From assembly GCF_002752635.1 (NCBI RefSeq), contig NZ_AYTW01000005.1, positions 62,001-126,000 of the forward strand: DNA of 64,000 bases. The letters are read 5' to 3'. Below, in pieces: positions 51,302-61,470 of the stretch. Origin of the DNA: Mesotoga sp. Brook.08.105.5.1. GTDB taxonomy: Bacteria > Thermotogota > Thermotogae > Petrotogales > Kosmotogaceae. The position numbers and the translations under genes were made by a program. The notes under the pieces are model-generated. The model searched no databases, was not told where the DNA came from, and saw only the letters and a list, made by a program, of their open reading frames with translations. Positions within the stretch are counted from its first letter, which is position 1. Every line of letters starts with the position of its first letter.

Positions 51302-52324
51302 GTGTCTACTGTTGTGACTTTTGGGGAAATAATGATGCGACTTGCAACTCCATTAGGAGAGAGGTTTGAGCAAACTAAGAACTTCGAGGTTGTCTATGGG
51401 GGGGCGGAGGCTAATGTTGCTGTCGCGATTGCGCGTTATGGAGGTAAGAGCTGCTTCGTCTCGAAAGTATCGGACGATCAGTTTGGAGATGCGGCCAAGG
51501 GAAACATTTCGATTCATGGGGTGGACACCAGTCATGTTCTGAAAGGCAGCGGTAGATTAGGCAAGTACTTCTACGAACCCGGTTACTCTCAAAGGCCTTC
51601 AAAAGTGATCTACGACCGCGACGACTCGGTTTTTTCGAACTCCAAACCCGAAGATTTCTCGTGGGAAGAGATCTTCGATGGAGCGTCTTGGTTCCACTTT
51701 ACTGGTATCACTCCGGCTTTAAGCGACCGGTTGATCGCCATCTGTGAGATTGCCCTAAAGGAGGCAAAGTTAAGAGGACTAACCGTTTCATGCGATCTAA
51801 ACTACAGAGCGAGGCTTTGGACCAAGGAAAAGGCGAAGAAAGTGATGACTGAGCTGATGAAATATGTCGATGTTCTCTTTGCGAATGAAGAGGACAGCGA
51901 ATCTGTCTTCGGTATTAGAGCCGAAGACTCAGACGTGAGCGATGGTCGCCTGAGTGTTGAAGGTTACAAAGATGTCGCAAAGAAACTCAAGAAAAGGTTC
52001 GATCTGAAGGCTGTTGCGATTTCTCTTAGGGAGAGTGTTAACGCAAATTTCAACAGATGGTCGGCTTCTCTTCTTTACGGTGAGGAATTCTTGCTTTCAA
52101 CGAAATACGACATAAACATAATTGACCGTGTCGGAGGAGGAGACGCATTTGCTGCGGGACTTATCTTTGGACTTGATAGCTTGTGGGAGCCAAAGAAAGC
52201 GCTTGAATTTGGTGTGGCCGCTTCCTGTCTGAAGCACACGATAAAGGGAGACTTTAACATCGTTTCCAGAGATGAGGTTGAGAAACTACTTGGAGGAAAT
52301 ACCTCGGGAAGAGTAGTCAGATAG
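51302..52324 (+). CDS. kdgK: PfkB-family sugar kinase, probably 2-keto-3-deoxygluconate kinase
   Basis: A 340-residue ribokinase-fold enzyme: TVVTFGEIMMRLATP at the start, YGGAEANVAVAIARYGGKS, and the catalytic GGGDAFAAGLIFGL near the end. The early FGEIMMRLATP and YGGAEANVA fit KDG kinases. GTG start at 51302 behind AGGAGGAGG; the ATG at 51251 has no site. The next, broken gene follows within two bases. The KDG substrate is inferred from similarity and from the aldolase remnant next door. Confidence 0.82.
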   Translation: MSTVVTFGEIMMRLATPLGERFEQTKNFEVVYGGAEANVAVAIARYGGKSCFVSKVSDDQFGDAAKGNISIHGVDTSHVLKGSGRLGKYFYEPGYSQRPSKVIYDRDDSVFSNSKPEDFSWEEIFDGASWFHFTGITPALSDRLIAICEIALKEAKLRGLTVSCDLNYRARLWTKEKAKKVMTELMKYVDVLFANEEDSESVFGIRAEDSDVSDGRLSVEGYKDVAKKLKKRFDLKAVAISLRESVNANFNRWSASLLYGEEFLLSTKYDINIIDRVGGGDAFAAGLIFGLDSLWEPKKALEFGVAASCLKHTIKGDFNIVSRDEVEKLLGGNTSGRVVR

Positions 52325-52325
52325 G

Positions 52326-53568
52326 ATGGAGACCCAAGACTACCTGCAAAGGTACGACAGATGTGGTTTTGAGCACAGTAATTCGAAGGGGTTAGCACGC
52401 TGTCCGGAGTGTAGAAGAATGCTCAAATATATGTACGAAAGAGTTGGAGGGGTAGCTCCTTCTGATTTTTCCGACAGGGGTATCCGTGGACTCTGGAGGT
52501 TCATCGATTGCTGCCAGTTAGTGATCTGCGATCTATTGTGACCCTCGGATAGGATGGTTCTCCGTTGGATGAAAGTCAAAGACTCCCTAGGACGCTTGGC
52601 TTTTCGGGAAGACTCTCCCTGAAGGATGAAACACAGAATTGCACGGGTACTTACAAAGATCGCCCGGCTACCCTTGAAGTCACCAAAGCTCTTGAGAGCG
52701 GAGTTGAAGCTATCGATGTTGCTTCAGATGGCAATGCGGGGCCGCCAGTTGCCACATATTCCGCTAGAGCAGGTCTCGAGTGTATTGTAGTAATGCCGGA
52801 CAACACACACCCGTCGAAAGAAATACTCAGGTGATGTTATTTGGCGCGAGACTTGTTCTGGTTAGGGATAGTAGTGTGAGTGAATGCATAGATCTGATAG
52901 AAGAGCTCACAGCTTCTTCCAACTGGGAAAACCTGACAACGGCGACTTCGGTAAACCCATACCATATCGAAGGAACAAAAACCGCCGCCTTTGAAATAGC
53001 AGAGGACTTTGGGTAATACACCCCCGATTGGGTGATAGTTCTGGCAGGCGGCGCCAGTTTGGCAGCCGCAACCTGGAAAGGCTTCACGGAATTGAGGAGC
53101 GCTGGGATTATTGACAAGGTTCCGAGAATCTTGATCGTTCAGGCGGAAGGATGCGCACCGGTAGTTAGGGCATTCGGAGGAGGAAGCGACAGGACCGAGA
53201 GGTGAGAGCACCCGAATACGAGTGCAACTGCGATAGGTGTGCCTTATTCTCTCGACGGCCATTTGGCACTCGAGGCCATATTTAGCTCTAACGGATTTGC
53301 ACTCTCTGTGTCTGATGAAGAGATGGTAAAGGCAGTTAAGCTGTTGGCGAAGTACGAAGGCCTGTTTGCCGAACCAACCGGAGCCGCGTCTGTTGCAGGA
53401 TTTATCAAAGCCCATCGAGCTGGAATAGTTGGTAAAGATTATTCTGCCGTTGCAATAATAACTGGGACTGGGCTGAAAACCATTTTGGCTTTCAAATCAG
53501 TCCTTGCTCATTCGAAGATTGTCGGAAGAGACAGTTCTGAGCTTAAAAGGGCCATAGATGAGAATTAA
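52326..53568 (+). pseudogene. Decayed threonine-synthase-like gene
   Basis: A PLP fold-type II gene read in several frames. The N-terminus has DRCGFEHSNSKGLARCPEC and GLWRFID, then a frameshift near 52512 and an in-frame TAG near 52550. The PLP lysine segment is TGTYKDRPA, with ASDGNAGPPVATYSARAGL. A frameshift near 52820 leads to LFGARLVLVRDSSVSECIDL, a TAA at 53014-53016, LAGGASLAAATWKGFTEL, a TGA near 53203, and the C-terminus GLFAEPTGAASVAGFIKA. Both stops and frameshifts are present, so this is true decay rather than one sequencing slip. Confidence 0.88.
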
Positions 53569-53822
53569 GAAAGTCGTAAAGACGGAACTCTCATGGAAGT
53601 CTGGAGTAGCCTGGACAATGAGCTGAAACAGTTATCGTACATTCTCGAGCAAAGGAGACCAGGGAATCGTGGTTTCATGAAGGAGTCGCGAAATAACGCT
53701 CCAGAGTCCTGGCTCTCGAAGAATCATCGCTTTGGGGCGGGAGGTTCACTGGTATTTTCCCGCAAGAAGTCTAGTTGATTTATTTCCATACGAAAATCGA
53801 CCTGAGTGAACTGTCGGTGCTA

Positions 53823-55064
53823 TCACATCCTATTCTTTCTGTTTTCAAGAACCTCGACTATTGCGGAATCGATGTTCGACATCCCTTTGGAGAGCAGAAG
53901 CTGAATATTCTCAATAGATCTGTCTAGAGTTGGAGCTATGAAACCCTGATCTGAGTCGATTCCAAGGTTGTTCAGTGAAAGCATCGCGGAACAATAGGCT
54001 TCATGTCCTCCAAGGCCTGCCTTCAGGGCGCAGCCTTCTTTGGCACCATCACACATTATTCCCGTTGTGCTCGAAAGGATTGTAAGCATTGCCTGTTCAA
54101 TGTGCTGTCTTGATCCTCCAAGAAGATATACTATGCCCGCTGTTGCCCCCGTTCCGGCAGCTGTTACACATCCACAGATCGGGGCTACCCTTCCCAACTT
54201 CTTCTTGATATAGCCGGAAAACAGGTGGCTTATGGCAACTGCTTTAGCGATATCCTCCTTCCTTTTCTCAAAGTGCAGACCCGTGAGCGCAACAGGGAGA
54301 GTCGTAACTATTCCCTGATTCCCGCTTCCTCCGCTACTCATTACTGGAAGCGGAGCACCGGACATTCTCGCTGCCGATGCTGCAAGACAGTATCTTCGAA
54401 TCTTATATCCAAGACCTTCTTCGTTGTAACTACTGCCTTCTCTTGAAGACAGGATTTTATCAAGTCCAAATCTTGCGATATCAAGATTCATATCTATCCC
54501 TTCAAAGATCTTACCTATCTCTCTGTTGTTGATTGCTTCGACCGAATCAAAAACTTCATCAGGAGTGAAATCAATTGTGGCAGAAGGTATTGCCTGCTCC
54601 TCAATTGGGAGAGGCATTCCATCGATCTCGATCATCGAGACATTGGTGTGACTACCGGATATCGTGCACCGCACTACATGGTTCTCATCTTCTACGACCG
54701 CTTGTATAAACACCCCAGTACGATCAGGATCGCACCTAACGGAGATTGCGCCGTCCTCAATCAACTTTCTGGCAGACTCCACTGACTCAATTCGGCACGG
54801 CTTAAGCGCTTCCAGCTGGAGAGCAGCATCTCCACAAATAGCTCCCAACGCAGCCGCAAACTCATTTCCCTTCTCGTTGGTCCCAGGTATTCCAACATAC
54901 ATCCCGTTCTTGTAGATACTCACACTTGTTACAACGCTAATTCTTCTAATGCTACCTTTCAGTTTGCTTGCCGCTGTTGCTGTGCAGAAGGCGACCGCGC
55001 CGGGCTCAGTGCATCCGAGTGCAGGCTTCACCTCAGTTTCAAGGTACTCTTCGAGAAAACGCAT
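53823..55064 (-). CDS. L-cysteine desulfidase/L-serine dehydratase-alpha family (CyuA/UPF0597)
   Basis: A 413-residue protein with the conserved Cys of the iron-sulfur desulfidase group: ALGCTEPGAVAF, APICGCVTAAGTGATAG and MCDGAKEGCALKAG. The sequence VMSSGGSGNQGI marks the substrate loop. It probably releases sulfide or ammonia with pyruvate from cysteine or serine, so it could feed the sulfur operon with sulfide. It is intact although its neighbours are broken. The 250 bases between it and the thrC-like remnant hold only an unrecognised 61-codon frame. Confidence 0.88.
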   Translation of the reverse strand: MRFLEEYLETEVKPALGCTEPGAVAFCTATAASKLKGSIRRISVVTSVSIYKNGMYVGIPGTNEKGNEFAAALGAICGDAALQLEALKPCRIESVESARKLIEDGAISVRCDPDRTGVFIQAVVEDENHVVRCTISGSHTNVSMIEIDGMPLPIEEQAIPSATIDFTPDEVFDSVEAINNREIGKIFEGIDMNLDIARFGLDKILSSREGSSYNEEGLGYKIRRYCLAASAARMSGAPLPVMSSGGSGNQGIVTTLPVALTGLHFEKRKEDIAKAVAISHLFSGYIKKKLGRVAPICGCVTAAGTGATAGIVYLLGGSRQHIEQAMLTILSSTTGIMCDGAKEGCALKAGLGGHEAYCSAMLSLNNLGIDSDQGFIAPTLDRSIENIQLLLSKGMSNIDSAIVEVLENRKNRM

Positions 55065-55215
55065 TCAACACCTCCTCGTCCAGATAATCAAGTCTATCAC
55101 CGCCCTCAAGTCTAAGGTGACACGATGATCCTTTCATGTTATTACCTACAGAGCAATATACGTATTGTGATCATTGGATCGTAGAGGATCTGAAGCCTTC
55201 TCATCCAAGCGGAAG

Positions 55216-55341
55216 CTATAGAAGAAGCTTTACAACGCTGAAGTAGATGAAAAGTCCAGTTGCATCGACAACGGTTGTAATGAGAGGACTACTGGCGACC
55301 GCAGGATCAAGAGATTTATTTGGTCTTAGAGTTGCGATGAT
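55216..55341 (-). pseudogene. 3' remnant of an mgtE magnesium transporter gene
   Basis: Read on the minus strand, about 38 codons match the MgtE C-terminus: SLDPAVASSPLITTVVDATG, then LFIYFSVVKLLL and a TAG at 55216-55218. Upstream of about 55341 the sequence is AT-rich and no longer MgtE-like. Only the last membrane helices of the gene remain. Confidence 0.75.
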
Positions 55342-55392
55342 ATATAATTAATTAATGACGATCAACCGTCTTTTCTGTACTTGGTGGAAGCT

Positions 55393-57729
55393 ATGAGAGC
55401 CAATTTCTCTGATCTTTTCACTTCATTAGAGCAGATCACTGAGATCATTACTTCTGGCGGGAGACGCTTCGAGGCTCTTATGATAGCGGGCAGATCCATA
55501 TCTGCGGATAGTCTGCACCTTTTTAAGGTCGAAAGCTCCCCAAAGGGCTCATATTCTATCGAGCCAGTCTGCGAATGGAGAAGTGAAGCCTCTGATGTTA
55601 TTAGAGTGGGGAACGGAAGAGTAGAGAGTGGCGAGATCTATAACCTTAAGAAGGCCATCGAAGCAAAGCTTCCCGGCAATACTTCGGAGATCACAGAGAA
55701 CTCTATGACGATAGATTATTCTGCAGGACAATGTAGATTAATTCTTGTATGCAGAGCTGATTCAAAGAGCAGAGAGTGGAAGGAAGAGGAGAAGAGGTTC
55801 CTCAAATTAGTACTTTGTTCAATTCTACTAGAGGCAAGAGGGCGTATCACTGAAAATCATCATGAAGACTGTGAGTTGGCTCTTCAAGAGAGGCTTTTGA
55901 GAAGCGATGAACTGCTTAAAAACTTCGAGGGAAATGTTCTTGACATTCTAGCAGTTGCGGATCAACGCTTGATTTTCAAGTATGTGTCACCTTCCGTTTT
56001 AAGTACTATGGAGTACTCCCCAGAAGAGCTTTTAGGTACCAATGCGCTTAATCTTGTCGAAAAGAACGATGTTGAAAGGGTTATTGCAGAATCGAAAGCA
56101 CTTTTTCGAGAGAAGAGACACGGTTCGTTCAGGTACAGAGCAAGAACGAAGAGTGGTCAGGTAATTTGGATGGAGACGGCAGTAAGCCCGTTGTTCGAGG
56201 GGGAAAATATCGCAGGTTGGACCATGTCGTCAAGAGAAGTTACGGACGAGATGAAGCTTCAAGCGGAGCTGAAAGCAAGAGACAGTATGATGCTTTTCAT
56301 GAACGACTTGTACGTTCTCGTCCTGAGCGGAGATAACCTTCAGGAAGCTGCCTCTAAGATTGCAAACCGAGCCTACGAAGAAAAGGGAGTTGTAGGTTGT
56401 CGGATTACCTTTAGCGAAGAAGAGCCCTTTGATCTCGAGGTTTCACGAGGAGACACCGAAGTCTTTCCGACAAACGTGAGAACGGACGAAAGAGTGTTCG
56501 GTAAGCTTATCAGCAACCACATCTTCGTAGATAATCTGATAGTTGAAGGGAAGGAGTCAAGATACGTCTGCATTGCTCTTGAGTCAAACGATGAAATTGT
56601 AGGAACTTTTGAGAGTCTTACAGAAAGAGTAACTGGTCTCACAGAGGAAAGCATAGACCTTTACAGATTGGTCGGCACAACGATGTCGCTCTCACTTAGC
56701 AAAATTAAGAACCTTGTTATCACAAAGAGGAATCACATCACCTCAGAGTCCTTAAGAAAGGCAACAGAGGCGATTACAAGGGACTTGAACATGAGGACAG
56801 TAATTGAATCTATCGTTGAAGGTCTTAGGCAAGTTATTCCGTTTTACAGCGCCGCAGTTGAACTTGTCGACGGGGACGAGCTTCTCATAGTAGGAGGCAG
56901 CTGGCCGGGCAGAGACTGTTTTGTTGGTACAAGATTCACTATGGAGGAGGGAAGTCCAGGTTTCGACGTAGTGAAGAACAAACTGATAGTTCTTGCTGCT
57001 GACGCTCAGAAGAAATACCCGCAGTTCAACAAACCGGATTTCTTCTTTATCAAATCGTGGATGGGTGTACCTCTGATTATTGAAGATGAGCCAATCGGGA
57101 TGATCGCAGTGGACAGTGAGGAAGCGGAGGCCTTCAAGATCCGTCATCTGGAGGCCTTGAAGGCCTTTGCAGATATTGCCGCGATAGGGATAAACAACGC
57201 TCGACTCCATGAAGAGGTAAGAGAGCTCTCAATAAGGGACTACCTCACCGGTATTTATAATAGGCGTGGGTTGTTCGAGCTTGGAGAGAGAGAAATCGAA
57301 AAATCTAAGCGATACGGAACAGATATGGGGCTCATAATGTTCGATATAGATAATTTCAAGAAATTGAATGACAACCTCGGTCATTTAGCAGGAGACTTTG
57401 TTTTGAAGAGAGTGGCGCAGATTTGCAGCAGGATTCTTCGGGCAGCCGACATTTTCGGTAGATACGGCGGCGACGAATTCATTGTTCTCTTGCCGATGAC
57501 GGATGCGCAAAGAACAGAAGAGGCAGCACTTAGGATATGTCATTCACTTGAAGAATCGGAAATCGTTTTCAACGGTACGCCTATCAATGTGAAAGCAAGC
57601 CTTGGAACAGCCTCTCTGAAAGAACACGAAAACGAACTCGAAGATATGATTAAGAGGGCGGACAGGAATCTGTATACATCAAAGGGGCGCGGAGGAAATC
57701 GAGTAACCGGGGAACCGGGCAATGGCTAG
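55393..57729 (+). CDS. PAS/GAF diguanylate cyclase
   Basis: A 778-residue cytosolic c-di-GMP synthase. Region 1-170 is not recognised; PAS lies at about 175-290 (YVSPSVLSTMEYSPEELLG); two GAF-like domains lie at about 300-455 and 465-610. The GGDEF domain (610-775) has the entry motif DYLTGIYNRRG, the active GGDEF at 692-696 in RYGGDEFIVLL, and an inhibitory I-site RAAD at 683-686, five residues before. It should therefore be active and product-inhibited. The ATG at 55393 follows GGTGG. A damaged HD-GYP gene follows 16 bases after its stop. Confidence 0.9.
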   Translation: MRANFSDLFTSLEQITEIITSGGRRFEALMIAGRSISADSLHLFKVESSPKGSYSIEPVCEWRSEASDVIRVGNGRVESGEIYNLKKAIEAKLPGNTSEITENSMTIDYSAGQCRLILVCRADSKSREWKEEEKRFLKLVLCSILLEARGRITENHHEDCELALQERLLRSDELLKNFEGNVLDILAVADQRLIFKYVSPSVLSTMEYSPEELLGTNALNLVEKNDVERVIAESKALFREKRHGSFRYRARTKSGQVIWMETAVSPLFEGENIAGWTMSSREVTDEMKLQAELKARDSMMLFMNDLYVLVLSGDNLQEAASKIANRAYEEKGVVGCRITFSEEEPFDLEVSRGDTEVFPTNVRTDERVFGKLISNHIFVDNLIVEGKESRYVCIALESNDEIVGTFESLTERVTGLTEESIDLYRLVGTTMSLSLSKIKNLVITKRNHITSESLRKATEAITRDLNMRTVIESIVEGLRQVIPFYSAAVELVDGDELLIVGGSWPGRDCFVGTRFTMEEGSPGFDVVKNKLIVLAADAQKKYPQFNKPDFFFIKSWMGVPLIIEDEPIGMIAVDSEEAEAFKIRHLEALKAFADIAAIGINNARLHEEVRELSIRDYLTGIYNRRGLFELGEREIEKSKRYGTDMGLIMFDIDNFKKLNDNLGHLAGDFVLKRVAQICSRILRAADIFGRYGGDEFIVLLPMTDAQRTEEAALRICHSLEESEIVFNGTPINVKASLGTASLKEHENELEDMIKRADRNLYTSKGRGGNRVTGEPGNG

Positions 57730-57745
57730 CAGGGAATGGTAGACT

Positions 57746-60378
57746 ATGAGTGAAAAGCTTAGTGTCGAAGCGCAGTTAAGAGAGAGGAAGAAAGAACTGA
57801 GTCTCCTACACAACTTCTCGCGACTTGTGAATGAAGCAGAGGATTCACCTGAGCAAATACTGAAGGGACTTCTAAGGATGTTACCCGACGCATTTCTTGA
57901 ACCAGAAAATACTTGTGCGGTGATTCTCTTAGAGATAGGGTCTTCGTATCAGAGGTCTTCATGAAGAGCGAACGTTTCATTCGCGAACCAATAAGGATGA
58001 GAGGAAAAGAGGTTGGAAGCATCTCTGTATTCTATCGCGGAGAGGGAGAGATAGCTTTTCTTTATGAAGAGGGTCAGATCGTACTTTCGTTGGCGGAACG
58101 ACTCGGGAAGATTCTTCAAAGAATAGAATCGATGAGAGCTCTTCGTGAAAGCGAAGAACGTTATAGAGTTACGCTTTCAAGTATAGGAAATGCTGTCCTT
58201 TCGACAGACGAGTTCAAAATAGTGACATTTGCAAATGATGTTGCATGTGACCTAATCGGTCTGAATGAAGACAAGATAGTCGGCAAGAGGGTTGGAGAGA
58301 TCATGGATATCTTCAGTGAAGATACTGGAGAACCTGCGAGATTCCCGTGGAGTTCGTTCTGAAAACAGGTAAGAAAATAGGGTTGGTAAATCACACAGGA
58401 CTAAGATCCAAGAATGGGAAGATTTATTCAATCGCTGATTCGGCAGCACCCATAACAAGGAAAGATGGGGAGACTGCCGGGATAATACTGATCTTTAGAG
58501 ATATCACTGAGGATAAGAAAGATAGAAGATCAGATCATTCAGAGCGAAGCCAGATATCGCGAACTGATAGAGAAGATGGATGGTGGTCTTCTGATTCTAA
58601 CAAGTGTAGATGGCGAGACTTTCTTCCTGAAAGACTTCAAATCTCCAAGTAGCGAGAGGAAAGAAGATAATTTGAAACCCATTGGCAGAGAATTGAAGGC
58701 CGTCTTTCAAGGTATCGAAAGAACCAAACTGTTTGAAGCTCTTAAGAGAGCCTGGGAGACCGGTATACCAGAGAAGGTTGAAGCTGAGAAGTATCACATG
58801 GAAGAGAGCGAGGGCTGGTGGACGAATTACATATATAGACTATCTTCAGGATAGGTTGTACGCTTTGTTACGTCGTAACTGAAGCCATGAGACTTCAGGA
58901 ATTCAAGGACGAAGGGCACAGTCATCTTTTGAAGTCTTCGAAAGCAGCAGGCGGGAAGGATTTTTCGCTTGATGAATTCATGAAGAAAGTTTTTGAGATT
59001 GTGGGTTCTTTTCTGCAGGTTGATCGAGTAGGGGTGTATATGCTGACCGATCTCGGTGAAATTCAACTTGCAATCAGCTTTGACGTCAAGAAAGATAAAG
59101 TCAATACAGAGAAATACCGCGCAATGAACAGAGAGTATGCAAATGAATATCTAGATCTGATTAGACAAGACAGAATTCTGAGTGTGTCAAATCTTGAGAT
59201 TGAGGGAATTAGCCCGTTCATCGATGGTCTTAAGAAAGTCAGAGTACGATCATTGATCGACATTCCTTTGAAGAGAAGGGGTAATATAATCGGCTCTCTA
59301 TTTTGTGACATGAATACGAATAGAGAATGGACTCCTGATGAGAAGCAATTTGTTGCATCCGTCGGGGATATTCTTACGCTTGCACTTGAAGAAGACGAGC
59401 TGATTACCAGCGAGCAGCGTTATGGAGACTTCTTCAGAATGAACGAAGCACTTATACTGCTTCTAGATGCACCTACGGGAGCCATTATCGATGCAAATGC
59501 TGCAGCCTGCGAGTTTTACGAGTTCTCAATTGACGAACTGAAAAAGTTTTCCATTGGGGATCTCGCAACGGATAGCAAGGCGTTGGCAGAAGTAGAAAGA
59601 CTAGCCACTGGAGAGACGCTTCATGCGGTTACCCGACAAAGACAAGCAAGCGGTACTGTCATAGATGTTGAGATCTTTGCCTCGCCTCTAGGTTCTCCTG
59701 GGTTGGAAATGCTTATCCTGATTGTTGTGGACATTACAGAAGCGCTCGCCGCAAAGAGCAAACTGGCTGAAGCTCTTAGACAGGTAAACGTTGCTCTGGA
59801 GGAGCAGTTGAGTTGGTTAGCAAAGTAGTAGAAGTAAGAGATCCCTATACTGCCGGTCACCAGGAGAATGTTAGACGATTGGCAACCGAAATAGCAGAGA
59901 GACTAAGGCTTGGAGAAGATTCCGTCAGAGCTGTAAGAATCGTCGGTCTGCTTCACGATGTGGGAAAGGTTTCTATTCCGGCTGAGATTCTATCTGAGCC
60001 TGGAAATCTAACCGATCTGGAGTGGTCTTTGATAAAACGCCATCCAGTGATGGGTTACAAAATCCTTCGCGATGTGAAGTTGGGAGGTCCAATAGCCGAT
60101 ATCGTTAAGCATCATCACGAGAGGGTCACGGAACCAGTTATCCTGAAGGCCTCGCAGGATCTGAACTCTCGTTGGAATCCAAAATCGAGGCTGTCGCCTA
60201 TTTGGTGGAAGTTATGGTGTCACGCAGACCATATAGGGCATCAAAAGGTTTTGGGGAAGCAATCGAAGAGATAATGAAGAACTCAGGGATACTCTACGAC
60301 AAAGAGGTAGTAGCAGCCTGTATTGATTTAATAGAAGCCGGGTTCAACATTAAAAGGTCTAACTACAGTAAACTCTAG
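57746..60378 (+). pseudogene. Frameshifted PAS/GAF/HD-GYP sensor gene
   Basis: One long gene split into seven frames by about six frameshifts (near 57935, 58340, 58520, 58856, 59805 and 60128). Pieces in order: a GAF-like part; PAS (VTLSSIGNAVLSTDEFKIV); a second PAS-like part (RDITEDKK, SEARYRELIEKMDGG); GAF (VGVYMLTDLGEIQLAISFD); PAS (LLLDAPTGAIIDANAAACEF); then HD-GYP with LLHDVGKVSIPAEIL and HHERV, the GYP box read as GTSYPEGL in another frame. Sequence between shifts is well preserved, so loss is recent or the shifts are sequencing errors. It lies directly behind the diguanylate cyclase. Confidence 0.88.
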
Positions 60379-60397
60379 GTGATATGGAGGTAATGGC

Positions 60398-60565
60398 ATG
60401 GATGTAGCGATACTGATTCTTGCGATTTTCGTAGGGTTGGTTTTTTTAGGTCTTGCTGTGAAGCTTGCTTTGTTTGGTCTGCGTGTTATCTTCAGCCTTG
60501 CTTTTGTCGGGCTCTTGGTCTTTGCTGTGATATGGCTGCTTTCAAAGATCCTTACACTGTTTTAG
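60398..60565 (+). CDS. Small two-helix membrane protein
   Basis: A 55-residue frame starting MDVAILILAIFVGLVFLGLA, then FGLRVIFSLAFVGLLVFAVI and ending LLSKILTLF. Two strong membrane helices with a single Arg between them. The ATG at 60398 has GGAGG seven bases upstream. It starts 19 bases after the HD-GYP remnant and is probably in the same transcript. No family recognised. Confidence 0.7.
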   Translation: MDVAILILAIFVGLVFLGLAVKLALFGLRVIFSLAFVGLLVFAVIWLLSKILTLF

Positions 60566-61470
60566 AAATGATCGTAGCCACAAGAGTTCTATAGATCTTC
60601 ATCCGTCCTGAAGAGGTTACTCTCCTTCATGAGTAACCCTTTGGCTAGCAGGCCACGAAACTTTTCCATCCGGTTTTTCTTAGAATAGGTATGCGAATTG
60701 GTCTTACTTTTCCTTTTTTCAGGGATCATTCAGGAACCCCATTTTGATGATCGTTTTGTTGAAGGCCGTGAATAACCGAGAAGTAGATGCAACTCCTGAT
60801 GCCCTCCGTTTCATATGAGTTGGGTACTGTATCTCTGGTGACTGGACCATGCTAGAAGATAGTAGGAAAATGTTGAGAAGAAAGGGAAGAGCAAATACCT
60901 GTTTGATCATTCCTGGAATTATAGCTGCGAGTTACACAGCTGGTACCGCGTATTTCTTAATGCCCTATGAGGCAGTGGGGAGAGTCACAAGAGCCTCTCG
61001 TGAGTTCCGATGGTTTTGAATGCAGATTTGACAATAAGATTTCTATTGACAAAGTGGCAGGTCGAGACTGGGACTGTTTTCTATCTTGGCGGTCGGAGGT
61101 AAGAACCGTTGTCTCAGCTTCTGAATAGGCTCAAGTTGAAGGTATCGTAAGCTTTCTTGTAGAGATGCCGCCAAGTCTGGCTGTTCTTTCTTTGAACATG
61201 ACTAAGAAAGTTCTTGATAGGAGTTTCCGGATCAACTTTAATTTCGACAGGCCGTTCTCTCGACGGTTCGATGACTTTGGTCTGCGAGTAATGGGGAATC
61301 TTTACAGAGCCGACGAATCCTAAAGTAACTTGAACCGAAAACATCTTTGTAAGCAATTCAGTGCGAGTTATCTGTAATCCACTACCGTGGTTCAGAATTC
61401 GTCGTTAGTCCCTGTTCTCACAATAAGGATGTGAAACCATCTCTGGTTAAACCTTGCCGACCCTCAGCGA
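60566..61470. other. Decayed or non-coding stretch
   Basis: Short frames with protein-like character but no agreement: plus strand from 60850 (RANTCLIIPGIIAASYTAGT, a membrane-like start ending at a TGA near 61020) and minus strand 61114-61356 (GFVGSVKIPHYSQTK and further). A signal-peptide-like minus frame starts at 60910. None has a recognised family; the region is probably the remains of one or two lost genes. Confidence 0.35.

Noticed and set aside
53593-53778. 61-codon frame after the thrC-like remnant
   Set aside because: No ribosome site or family; likely part of the same decayed stretch.
57746-60378. Programmed frameshifting instead of a pseudogene
   Set aside because: About six shifts in one gene without repeated slippery heptamers is not credible as programmed recoding.
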